DNA of 50,851 nt from an uncultured Bacteroidales bacterium (GTDB lineage Bacteria; Bacteroidota; Bacteroidia; Bacteroidales; Coprobacteraceae). A program made the translations under genes and the position numbers. Each line of letters opens with the position of its first letter. Position 1 is the first letter of the stretch. The stretch is from contig CASFRL010000103.1 of NCBI GenBank assembly GCA_949297285.1, positions 1-50,851 of the forward strand, in the 5' to 3' direction. The notes under the pieces were generated by a model that worked only from the letters and a program-made list of their open reading frames with translations, made no database searches and had not been told where the DNA came from. Of this stretch, positions 37,096-44,988 are shown piece by piece.

Positions 37096-37119
37096 GTAAA
37101 AAAATGGGAGGACCGCATT

Positions 37120-38043
37120 ATGAAAACTTACCTGAGCGGCATGAAACTTATGCCCGAAAAAATCTGGATGCCCAACTATTGGATCAATATCGAACAACCC
37201 GATAAAACCGATATTGAATATCTGCTTCAAGAGTTAAAAGTTCCTGAATCTTTTTTGAAAGATATAGAAGACCCGGAAGAGAGGCCTCGAATCGAATACG
37301 AAGACGAATGGCAAATGATCATTCTTCGTATCCCGACAAAAGGACACGACATGGGTTATGCCTATACGACAGTACCGTTAGGCATTTTCTTAAAAAACGA
37401 CTTGATCATATCGGTGTGTTTTTATGAGAATGAGATGGTACAAGATTTCATCCGATATAACCAACGGAAAGAGATCGGATTCAGCAATCCGTACGATTTG
37501 GTTCTTCAACTTATCTTTTCTGCAGCTGTCTGGTATATGAAATATCTCAAACAACTGAACATCATTATCAAAAAAAGCGAGAAAGAGCTTGAAAAATCGA
37601 TCAAAAACAGGGAATTGCAGGCTTTATTGCAAATAGAAAAGTGTTTTGTCTTCTTTATAACCAGTTTAAAAGGGAATACCATTCTGCTACACAGGATAAA
37701 ACACGATAAACGGGGAGGGAAATATATCGACCCCGAACAAGTTGAAGATGTGGAGATTGAGATGAGACAAGCTCTTGAGACTTCTAACATATACAGTGAT
37801 ATATTGTCAGGCATGATGGATGCTTACGCTTCGGTCATAGGAAACAATATGGGAGATATAATGAAACAACTGACTTCGATTTCTCTTATTCTTATGATTC
37901 CGACACTTATTGCAAGTCTCTACGGAATGAACGTGCCCAATTCGCTCCAAGACAGCCCGTATGGATTCCCGATTATTTTGATTTCATCCATTATATTATC
38001 CACTCTCGGTGTATGGCTATTCCGCAAACGTCGCTGGTTCTGA
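37120..38043 (+). CDS. corA: CorA-family divalent cation (Mg2+/Co2+) channel
   Basis: This 307-residue protein has a cytoplasmic alpha/beta N-domain, a long coiled helix (LNIIIKKSEKELEKSIKNRELQALLQIEKCFVFF), and two C-terminal membrane spans separated by the family-defining GMN motif (residues 269-271, YGMNVP). It ends in a basic tail (FRKRRWF). CorA forms pentameric Mg2+ channels. It is divergent from the PUL and marks its right boundary. The start is supported by a GGGAGGA ribosome-binding site 7 nt upstream. Confidence 0.93.
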   Translation: MKTYLSGMKLMPEKIWMPNYWINIEQPDKTDIEYLLQELKVPESFLKDIEDPEERPRIEYEDEWQMIILRIPTKGHDMGYAYTTVPLGIFLKNDLIISVCFYENEMVQDFIRYNQRKEIGFSNPYDLVLQLIFSAAVWYMKYLKQLNIIIKKSEKELEKSIKNRELQALLQIEKCFVFFITSLKGNTILLHRIKHDKRGGKYIDPEQVEDVEIEMRQALETSNIYSDILSGMMDAYASVIGNNMGDIMKQLTSISLILMIPTLIASLYGMNVPNSLQDSPYGFPIILISSIILSTLGVWLFRKRRWF

Positions 38044-38153
38044 TCGTTAACTGTTATTTTTCTTATTAATAGAAATGTCGGCACAACAAAATAAAAATAT
38101 GAGGGTTACTCATTTTCTATATAAATAAATTTTTCTTTTTTATTTATAAATAT

Positions 38154-38161
38154 TAATTTTG
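38154..38161 (+). promoter_or_regulatory. Candidate -7 box of the endonuclease pair
   Basis: TAATTTTG fits TAnnTTTG and would start transcription near 38168. That rules out the in-frame ATG at 38159 and supports translation from 38204. Confidence 0.5.
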
Positions 38162-38203
38162 ATGTCCTTTTTCTTCAAGGAACAATACCTAACACATAAA
38201 GAT

Positions 38204-40258
38204 ATGAAAAAATTTTCACTACATTTTGCATTATTTTGGATACTGCTGTCCAATTTGGTTTTATTGCAAGCGCAGAACATTCCGACGGGTTACTACGACC
38301 GGGCTATCGGGAAAAGCGGACAAGCTTTGCAAGAAGCCTTATCGTCCATATTAAACGATGGCACTAAAAATGTGGGTTATGACGGTTTATATTCTGTATA
38401 CAGAACTTCAGATAACCGAAACGGGAAAGTGTGGGACATGTATTCTGACATCACAAACTTCTCATTCGATGATAAATGTGGAAATTATAAGAATGAAGGC
38501 GATTGTTATAATCGGGAACACGCCATTCCTCAAAGTTGGTTTAGCAGTGCTTCCCCCATGGTATCGGATGCCTGGCTGGTATACCCGACCGACGGGAAAA
38601 TCAATGGGTACAGATCGAACAATCCTTTTGGGGAGGTAGGATCGGATTATAGCTCATCGGCCAATAATTTTTCGAAATGGGGAACATCGGCTACTCCCGG
38701 AATAAGCGGAACGGTATTCGAACCGAACGATATATACAAAGGAGACTTTGCCCGTGCCTATTTCTATATCGCCACCCGATATGCCAACCGTTGCGGGAAT
38801 TGGCAAGGCCAAGTATTCAGCAGCACATTTCCGCATTTAGCAAAACCGACGTTAGACATGATGCTCCGCTGGCATCAAAAGGATGCTGTCAGCGAAAAAG
38901 AGATTGTCCGCAATGAAGCGGTTTATAATGCGCAAAAAAACCGGAATCCCTTTGTCGACTATCCGGAACTTGTCGATCTCATTTTCGGGGACAGGACAGA
39001 CGAGCCCTTTAATCCGGAAGGTAGTGAACATCCGATTTTGACGTCTCCGACAAAAGGTTCGACCATAAATATAGGGACAACATTATTCAACCACACTGTC
39101 AGTAAAGATATCCTTATAAAAGGAGTCTCTTTTGAAAACGCACTGACGTTTACCATAAGCGGGACAAATGCCGAACGTTTTTCTTTGTCCGAGGCCTCTA
39201 TGGCAGCCTCTGATATTAATGCCGGTAAACAAATTACCGTAACATACTTACCGACAGAAGTCGGAGAAGATAATGTTACGTTAACAATATCGGGAGAAGA
39301 TCTGAGCACTCCGGTTCAAGTAACCTTAACCGGAAAGAGCATTGATGGATTTGCCGCATTGGCTCCTACCGATATCACGAGCAATTCGTTTACGGCACAA
39401 TGGAGTGCAGCCAGCGGAGCTACCGATTATATATTGGATGTCTACTATTTAGACAATATGTCTTCGAGTGAAGAAGTGACGATATTAAGTACAAATTTCA
39501 CAGAACTGACTCAACTTCCTAACGATTGGACTCCTTCCGAATATACCAATATGGAAGGGGCTAAAGGCATACGTTTGGCTTCGGGGAGCCAGAACGGAGC
39601 TATCTCGACTCAAGCTCTTGATCTTTCGGGCAACGAAACGACATTGTATATAAAGGCTTCACCGTATAAAGGAGCTGCCCCTTTACACATCTATATGGAT
39701 GGGGAAGAAATTGACCAAGTAGAGGTCAACGGTCAAATAGAGAAGAGCATACCTCTACCGGCCGGGACATCCTCTTCGGTCATCAAGCTATATGCCTCAA
39801 AAGATAAACGCATTTATGTCGAAGAGGTAATCATCAGTAAAGGAGGGAAATATGAAGAAATAAAGGTAAACGGTTATCCGAAACAGGTAGGAAATGTCCT
39901 TTCTGAGACCGTTACGGGGCTTACTCCCGCTACGGAATATTATTATACGGTCACTCCTGTCGGAGGAACGGCTTCAAAATCGGAAGAGATCAAAGTGACG
40001 ACTGCCGATGAATTCTCGTTCCTTAACATAACAAATATCAGCTATTCGGTCATATACAGCAATGCAAACCGTTTATACGTATCTAATGCACCGACAAATA
40101 CCAAAGTATATGTTTATACGATAACCGGTCAGTTGGTGATGGAACGGATTTTACATGACGAAAATAGCGAAGAATATATCATCGATAAACCGGGAGTCTA
40201 TATTGTAAAGATTACTTCGGCTGAAGGAAGTAAAAGCAATAAGATCATTATCGACTAA
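38204..40258 (+). CDS. Secreted endonuclease I-family nuclease with T9SS-like tail (copy 1)
   Basis: From the ATG at 38204 the protein has a signal peptide (MKKFSLHFALFWILLSNLVLLQAQ) and 684 residues. Residues ~25-270 form an endonuclease I (His-Me finger) domain: GYYDRAIGKSGQALQEAL, CYNREHAIPQSWF with the catalytic His, YPTDGKINGYRSNNPFGEV, LDMMLRWHQKDAVSEKEIVRNEAVY and NRNPFVDYPELVDLIFG. Then come a HYDIN/ASPM-like beta domain (ISGTNAERFSLSEASMAASDINAGKQITVTYLP), a fibronectin-III-like region (ALAPTDITSNSFTAQWSAA) and a C-terminal T9SS type A-like tail (VYVYTITGQLVMER...GVYIVKITSAEGSKSNKIIID). It probably degrades extracellular DNA or RNA for nutrients. A tandem paralogue follows after 15 nt. 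Confidence 0.9.
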   Translation: MKKFSLHFALFWILLSNLVLLQAQNIPTGYYDRAIGKSGQALQEALSSILNDGTKNVGYDGLYSVYRTSDNRNGKVWDMYSDITNFSFDDKCGNYKNEGDCYNREHAIPQSWFSSASPMVSDAWLVYPTDGKINGYRSNNPFGEVGSDYSSSANNFSKWGTSATPGISGTVFEPNDIYKGDFARAYFYIATRYANRCGNWQGQVFSSTFPHLAKPTLDMMLRWHQKDAVSEKEIVRNEAVYNAQKNRNPFVDYPELVDLIFGDRTDEPFNPEGSEHPILTSPTKGSTINIGTTLFNHTVSKDILIKGVSFENALTFTISGTNAERFSLSEASMAASDINAGKQITVTYLPTEVGEDNVTLTISGEDLSTPVQVTLTGKSIDGFAALAPTDITSNSFTAQWSAASGATDYILDVYYLDNMSSSEEVTILSTNFTELTQLPNDWTPSEYTNMEGAKGIRLASGSQNGAISTQALDLSGNETTLYIKASPYKGAAPLHIYMDGEEIDQVEVNGQIEKSIPLPAGTSSSVIKLYASKDKRIYVEEVIISKGGKYEEIKVNGYPKQVGNVLSETVTGLTPATEYYYTVTPVGGTASKSEEIKVTTADEFSFLNITNISYSVIYSNANRLYVSNAPTNTKVYVYTITGQLVMERILHDENSEEYIIDKPGVYIVKITSAEGSKSNKIIID

Positions 40259-40273
40259 TAAGTACCGCTGATT

Positions 40274-42658
40274 ATGAAAATCTACCATACTGTTTGCAGA
40301 AACATCATATTACTATTTTTCACCCTCTCGGTATATCCTTTATGGTCTCAAATTCCCGAGGGGTATTATGATAGCGCATACGGGAAAAAGAAAGCCGAAT
40401 TAAAAACGGCTTTACACATGATTATAAAAGATGCTCAGGTTTTAGGTTATGGAAGCGGAGAAGGCAAAACTTGGTCAGGATTCGTCCAAACCGATGTCGA
40501 TGACGAAGGATACTATGTCGATATGTATTCCCCGAATCGGGTAAAAGCGAACGGGACTTCTGCCGGATCGGGAATGAACATCGAACACTCTTTTGCAAAA
40601 AGCTGGTGGGGTGGCGACAAAAACCAAGCATATAAAGATATACAACAATTAAGGCCTTCCAACTCAAATGCCAATTCGAGCAAAGGGAGTTGGCCGATGG
40701 CTATCGTCGACGGGAAAATAACTTATAATAACGGTGTCATCAAAGTGGGGAAATCATCGAGTCGTCCCGGCGGAGAAATATCGGCATGGGAACCTTGCGA
40801 CCAATACAAAGGTGACTTTGCCCGTATTTATATGTATATGGTCACTTGTTATGAGGATTTCAGTGAGAGATGGACCGGTAATTCTTCGACTCAACTCGAC
40901 AATAACACGTATCCGGTTTTCGAAGAATGGACGATAAAAATGCTGCTGGACTGGTGCGAAAAAGATCCTGTCGATAACTGGGAAATTGCAAGGAATGACA
41001 AAGTATATAAGATACAAGGGAATCGAAATCCTTTTGTCGATTACCCCGAACTTGCCGAATATATCTGGGGCGACAAAACCGATACGGAATGGTATCCTGT
41101 GGATAGCAACGAACCGGCAATTATCTCGCCGAAAGACCAATCAGATATCGATCTCGGCTTAACGGCCGTAAACTATCCTCTGTCGCAAGAACTCTTGATC
41201 AAGGTTCGCAATCCTGAAGGAAATATCTCTTTATCGGTAACCGGAGACGGATTTTCTATTACTCCGGAAACTGTTACTGCCGAAAATGGCGTAATCGGCG
41301 AAAATATTACCATTACTCATGCGGCGACGACAGCCGGCAGTTTTGAAGGGGTCTTGACGGTATCTTGCGGAGATTTGGTTTCGAACGTGAATCTGAAAGC
41401 AGAAGTTGTGGATGGCATTCCGGCCCTTCAAGCTACGAATATTACAAAAAATTCATTTACTGCAAATTGGATAAATCCGGCTCATTTGCAGGAAATATCT
41501 TTTACCGTTTTCCAAGAATCGCCGGATTCTCCGCTTCCGGGATTTCCCCAAACAGTCAATGAAACGACGACTCAAATAGACGTAACCAATTTAACCCCTG
41601 ACACGGAATACCGTTACTCTTTGTCAGGAGGGGGGTTGTCTTCCAATACGATTATCGTGCGGACTCTACCCTTAAATCCGCATATCGAATACGCACCGAT
41701 GGACGGAGATTTTCTTTTTATGACCACAACCGGTTACGCATCGGAAAGTAAACGCATACAAATATCAGGGACCGACACTTCGCTTCCTTTACAAATAAGC
41801 ACAGAGAGTCCGTTCGAATTATCGTCAGATCAGCAAGAGTGGAATACCCAACTTACCCTTTCTCCAGAAGGAGGCGTGGTTTACATCCGCTTATCGGCAT
41901 CGGAAACGACAGGAAATTACTCAAGTTATTTAACGATTTCTTCTTCCGAAATAGAAGAAAAGGCCGAACCCCTATCCGGAGTCATTGAGGTAAAAAAAGC
42001 ATTTTCCGAGACTTTTGAAAATGGAATCAAAGGTAGTTATAATGGCGGGGAAGTCGAATGTTCGGCAGCAAGATGGTATATGGATGATGCAATGATCGGT
42101 AATCAATCGGGAGATAAAAAGAACGGGAAACAATCGGCTCGAATAAAAGGGTCTATCGAAATGACAGAAGATAAACCGGGCGGAATCGGTATCATTTCGC
42201 TATACGGTGCCAATTTCAGTTCTGACAATGACGGAAGTTTCAGTCTGTACTATTCAACCGATAAAGGATCGATATGGATTCCCATCCAAGAATCCAAGTC
42301 TCTGACAAGCACGCTGCAAAAGTTTACGTATATCGTCAATGAATCCGGGAATATCCGGGTTAAAATAGTAAAAGAATCCGGAAACCGTATCAATATCGAT
42401 GATATAGAAATAAGCGACTATGACAATGCTACCGGTATTGCCTCAGGAAAAGATTTATCAGACAAAATATACGGTTCACGAAATGAGTTGGTCATAGAAT
42501 CTGCTCAGAAGAATGTGTTTGCTATATATGATATTGCCGGGGCTTATATAACACGGATCGAAGTAAATGGCAATATCCGTATGCCTCTACAACCCGGTGT
42601 TTATTTGGTAAAAAGTTTATCCGACGGGAAAAGTGTAAAAATAAATATCGGGCAATAG
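40274..42658 (+). CDS. Secreted endonuclease I-family nuclease with T9SS-like tail (copy 2)
   Basis: This 794-residue protein has a signal peptide (...FTLSVYPLWSQ). The nuclease domain shows GYYDSAYGKKKAELKTAL, SGMNIEHSFAKSWWGG with the catalytic His, DIQQLRPSNSNANSSKGSWPM, MLLDWCEKDPVDNWEIARND and NRNPFVDYPELAEYIWGD. It is followed by beta-sandwich domains (SLSVTGDGFSITPETVTAENG, an Fn3 region ALQATNITKNSFTANWINP), a jelly-roll (ETFENGIKGSYNGGEVECSAARWYMDDAMIG...NIDDIEIS) and a tail (VFAIYDIAGAYITR...GVYLVKSLSDGKSVKINIGQ). It diverges enough from copy 1 (IEHSFAKSWW versus REHAIPQSWF) that the pair may have different substrates. Confidence 0.9.
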   Translation: MKIYHTVCRNIILLFFTLSVYPLWSQIPEGYYDSAYGKKKAELKTALHMIIKDAQVLGYGSGEGKTWSGFVQTDVDDEGYYVDMYSPNRVKANGTSAGSGMNIEHSFAKSWWGGDKNQAYKDIQQLRPSNSNANSSKGSWPMAIVDGKITYNNGVIKVGKSSSRPGGEISAWEPCDQYKGDFARIYMYMVTCYEDFSERWTGNSSTQLDNNTYPVFEEWTIKMLLDWCEKDPVDNWEIARNDKVYKIQGNRNPFVDYPELAEYIWGDKTDTEWYPVDSNEPAIISPKDQSDIDLGLTAVNYPLSQELLIKVRNPEGNISLSVTGDGFSITPETVTAENGVIGENITITHAATTAGSFEGVLTVSCGDLVSNVNLKAEVVDGIPALQATNITKNSFTANWINPAHLQEISFTVFQESPDSPLPGFPQTVNETTTQIDVTNLTPDTEYRYSLSGGGLSSNTIIVRTLPLNPHIEYAPMDGDFLFMTTTGYASESKRIQISGTDTSLPLQISTESPFELSSDQQEWNTQLTLSPEGGVVYIRLSASETTGNYSSYLTISSSEIEEKAEPLSGVIEVKKAFSETFENGIKGSYNGGEVECSAARWYMDDAMIGNQSGDKKNGKQSARIKGSIEMTEDKPGGIGIISLYGANFSSDNDGSFSLYYSTDKGSIWIPIQESKSLTSTLQKFTYIVNESGNIRVKIVKESGNRINIDDIEISDYDNATGIASGKDLSDKIYGSRNELVIESAQKNVFAIYDIAGAYITRIEVNGNIRMPLQPGVYLVKSLSDGKSVKINIGQ

Positions 42659-42680
42659 AGATCACCCGGAAAGAACATAA

Positions 42681-42714
42681 AAAATAGGGAGCGAAAAATC
42701 GCTCCCTATTTTTT
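42681..42714. terminator. Bidirectional terminator between the endonucleases and the ECF sigma gene
   Basis: A perfect 14-bp stem (42681-42694 with 42699-42712) has a 4-nt loop and A/T runs on both sides, so it can serve both converging transcripts. Confidence 0.9.
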
Positions 42715-42728
42715 ATGATAACCATTCT

Positions 42729-43241
42729 CTATCTTTCATAATGGTAATCCTTTAACTGAAACTGCAACTGTTGGCGCGTCATATAGATGCGGCTCTTCAC
42801 CGTTCCGATAGGCAAATGCATTCTATCGGCAATTTCCTGATACTTATAACCGGCCAGGTAAAGAGCAAAGGGGACACGGTATTCTTTCGATAATTTTGCG
42901 ATGGCTTTATTTATTTCTTTAACGTTATATATAGATTCTGGTGTATCGTCCGATGGATCATTTGATACCGATTTCATAATCGTTTCGTCTTCATTATCAT
43001 AAACCGTTCTGCGATTGACGTTACGATGATAATCATTAATAAAAATATTACGCATAATCGTGTACATCCATCCATTCAGATTTTCATAATGAACTAATTT
43101 TTCTACATTGCTAAGCACTTTTAGAGAAGTTGCCTGCAACAGGTCTTGGGCATCATCCCGATTCATTGTCAGGCTATAAGCAAAATTAAATAAGTTTTTT
43201 TGCATTCCGATTAACAGACCTGTCATTTTTTTTTCGTCCAT
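42729..43241 (-). CDS. ECF-type RNA polymerase sigma factor
   Basis: This 170-residue protein has sigma region 2 at residues ~10-75 (LFNFAYSLTMNRDDAQDLLQATSLKVLSN, NLNGWMYTIMRNIFINDYHR) and region 4 at ~110-160 (LSKEYRVPFALYLAGYKYQEIADRMHLPIGTVKSRIYMTRQQLQ). There is no anti-sigma factor gene next to it in this window, which is unusual for the group but not rare in Bacteroidetes. Its target genes cannot be inferred from the sequence. The A/T-rich region upstream carries a TATGTTTG box (43300-43307). Confidence 0.93.
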   Translation of the reverse strand: MDEKKMTGLLIGMQKNLFNFAYSLTMNRDDAQDLLQATSLKVLSNVEKLVHYENLNGWMYTIMRNIFINDYHRNVNRRTVYDNEDETIMKSVSNDPSDDTPESIYNVKEINKAIAKLSKEYRVPFALYLAGYKYQEIADRMHLPIGTVKSRIYMTRQQLQFQLKDYHYER

Positions 43242-43299
43242 ATTATTATCTGTCTTTAAAAATTAATATTGGTAATCCTTTTTCCTTTTTTGGATGTTA

Positions 43300-43307
43300 C
43301 AAACATA
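43300..43307 (-). promoter_or_regulatory. Candidate -7 box of the ECF sigma gene
   Basis: Minus-strand TATGTTTG fits TAnnTTTG, about 60 nt upstream of the ATG at 43241. A short A/T direct repeat (TATAAGTAT twice, 43319-43338) lies just upstream. No -33 TTTG is visible. Confidence 0.4.
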
Positions 43308-43426
43308 CAATGGAACTTATAAGTATATTATAAGTATTATGGCGAAGGATATAAAGATTTTATAAAGAAGACCTTTTATGCCGAAAAAAAGGTCATGGAC
43401 AAAAGATTATGACAAGGTAAAAGCAA

Positions 43427-43466
43427 AAAAAATATCCCCTTCATAAAAAAGAATGGGATATTTTTT
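43427..43466. terminator. Terminator after the aminotransferase gene
   Basis: A 16-bp stem with one mismatch (43427-43442 with 43451-43466) is flanked by A and T runs, 19 nt beyond the aminotransferase stop. The flanking runs allow termination in the minus direction. Confidence 0.8.
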
Positions 43467-43484
43467 CGATCGGTAATTATAAGA

Positions 43485-44678
43485 TTATTTCAATTTTGCC
43501 AATGCTTCTTTTATGCGGCGTAATGCCTCGATCAGGTTTTCGTCAGAGGTTGCATAAGAGAATCGTAAATATTCGGGTGCTCCGAAAGCTGCTCCTCCCA
43601 CCGTAGCCACATGACCTTCTTCCAACAAATACATTGCCAGGTCTGCGGCATTTTCGATCTTACGGTCACCGAAAGATTTGCCGAAATAATAGCTGACTTC
43701 AGGGAAGAGATAAAATGCGCCTTGAGGAACATTTACCTTGAATCCCGGTATCTGTTTTGCCAAATCGACAACTAAATTGCGACGACGCTCAAAAGCCTCA
43801 CGCATCTTACTCACACACGATTGATCGCCTGCAAAAGCTGCAACCGAGGCTTTTTGGGCAATGGAACTGGGTCCCGAGGTATATTGACTTTGCAATTTAT
43901 TACAGGCTTTTGCCAACCAGAGAGGTGCAGCGATAAAACCGATACGCCATCCGGTCATCGCATAGGCCTTCGATACCCCGTTTATAATAGCCACACGATC
44001 AGAGATGTTCTCAAACTGTGCAATACTTTGGTGACCGCCGATATAATTGATATGCTCATAAATTTCGTCAGCCAACACAATCACCCGCGGATATTTTGCC
44101 AAAACATCGGCTAAGGCTTTCAATTCTTCTTTCGAATAAACACTACCTGTCGGGTTTGACGGCGAACATAAAATCAACGCTTTTGTTTTAGGTGTAATTG
44201 CAGCTTCGAGTTGTGCCGGAGTAATTTTAAAGTCTTGATCGATACCGGCTGCAATAACAACGCTTTTTCCTTCGGCAAGTTTTACCATTTCGACATAACT
44301 TACCCAATAAGGAGCCGGGATAATTACTTCATCTTCCGGATCGATGAGGCTCAATATCGCATTGCAAATCGATTGTTTAGCTCCGTTCGACACGACAATC
44401 TGATCGGGTGTAAACTCCAAGCCATTTTCATTTTTCAATTTTGCACATATAGCCTTGCGCAAATCCATATACCCGGGAACCGGAGAATAGAATGAGAAAT
44501 TATCATCTATTGCTTTTTTGGCTGCTGCTTTAATGTGATCGGGTGTATTGAAATCAGGTTCTCCTACACTTAAATTGATGATGTCTATCCCTTGAGCCTT
44601 CAGCTCATTGCTTTTTTGCGACATGGCTAATGTCTCCGATGGGGAGAGACTTGCCAAACGTTCCGAAATCTGATTCAT
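43485..44678 (-). CDS. Aspartate aminotransferase-like PLP enzyme (class I)
   Basis: This 397-residue cytoplasmic protein has family motifs INLSVGEPDFNTPDHIKAAA, NGAKQSICNAILSLIDPEDEVIIPAPYWVSY, LCSPSNPTGSVYS, VLADEIYEHI, the PLP-binding Lys237 in NGVSKAYAMTGWRIGF, and EYLRFSYATSDENL near the C-terminus. It fits the aspartate/prephenate aminotransferase (AspB) subgroup, which transfers amino groups between aspartate and 2-oxoglutarate. It is monocistronic with a clear promoter and terminator. Confidence 0.92.
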   Translation of the reverse strand: MNQISERLASLSPSETLAMSQKSNELKAQGIDIINLSVGEPDFNTPDHIKAAAKKAIDDNFSFYSPVPGYMDLRKAICAKLKNENGLEFTPDQIVVSNGAKQSICNAILSLIDPEDEVIIPAPYWVSYVEMVKLAEGKSVVIAAGIDQDFKITPAQLEAAITPKTKALILCSPSNPTGSVYSKEELKALADVLAKYPRVIVLADEIYEHINYIGGHQSIAQFENISDRVAIINGVSKAYAMTGWRIGFIAAPLWLAKACNKLQSQYTSGPSSIAQKASVAAFAGDQSCVSKMREAFERRRNLVVDLAKQIPGFKVNVPQGAFYLFPEVSYYFGKSFGDRKIENAADLAMYLLEEGHVATVGGAAFGAPEYLRFSYATSDENLIEALRRIKEALAKLK

Positions 44679-44782
44679 GGGTAATATTTGTTTAAATTGT
44701 TACTTTCTGCATCTTATCTCGATTTCCCTCCAGAAAAATATTTTTCGGAAAGATAAGGGGCTTCTACTTATTTTTACGTTTG

Positions 44783-44813
44783 CAAATATACGACAAAGTT
44801 AAATGATAACAAA
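44783..44813 (-). promoter_or_regulatory. Bacteroidetes sigma-A-type promoter of the aminotransferase gene
   Basis: Minus-strand TTTG (44813-44810), exactly 19 nt, then TATATTTG (44790-44783): a full match to TTTG-N19-TAnnTTTG. It is about 105 nt upstream of the ATG. The surrounding 44679-44988 gap contains no other gene or clear structure. Confidence 0.8.
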
Positions 44814-44988
44814 CAATATTGCTAAATATTTCGATATACAATAACAAAAATATGGTAAATACGCATATTAACAGAACAATATGTCACAAAATCAAGGAAA
44901 GTACAAACTTTTGACAGCATAGGATATTTACTTCGAATAGGCTCTTCTCATCTTCAATATGATTCAACCTTCATGAGCGTTTACCCAA

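Noticed and set aside
38159..38203. Upstream ATG extension of the first endonuclease gene
   Set aside because: The TAATTTTG promoter box overlaps this ATG and a proper signal peptide begins only at 38204.
43319..43338. TATAAGTAT direct repeat before the ECF sigma gene as an operator
   Set aside because: Very low complexity A/T sequence; too short to support without comparison to other genomes.
44679..44988. Possible tRNA or small RNA between porE and the aminotransferase gene
   Set aside because: No cloverleaf or conserved small-RNA structure could be found; only the aminotransferase promoter is convincing.
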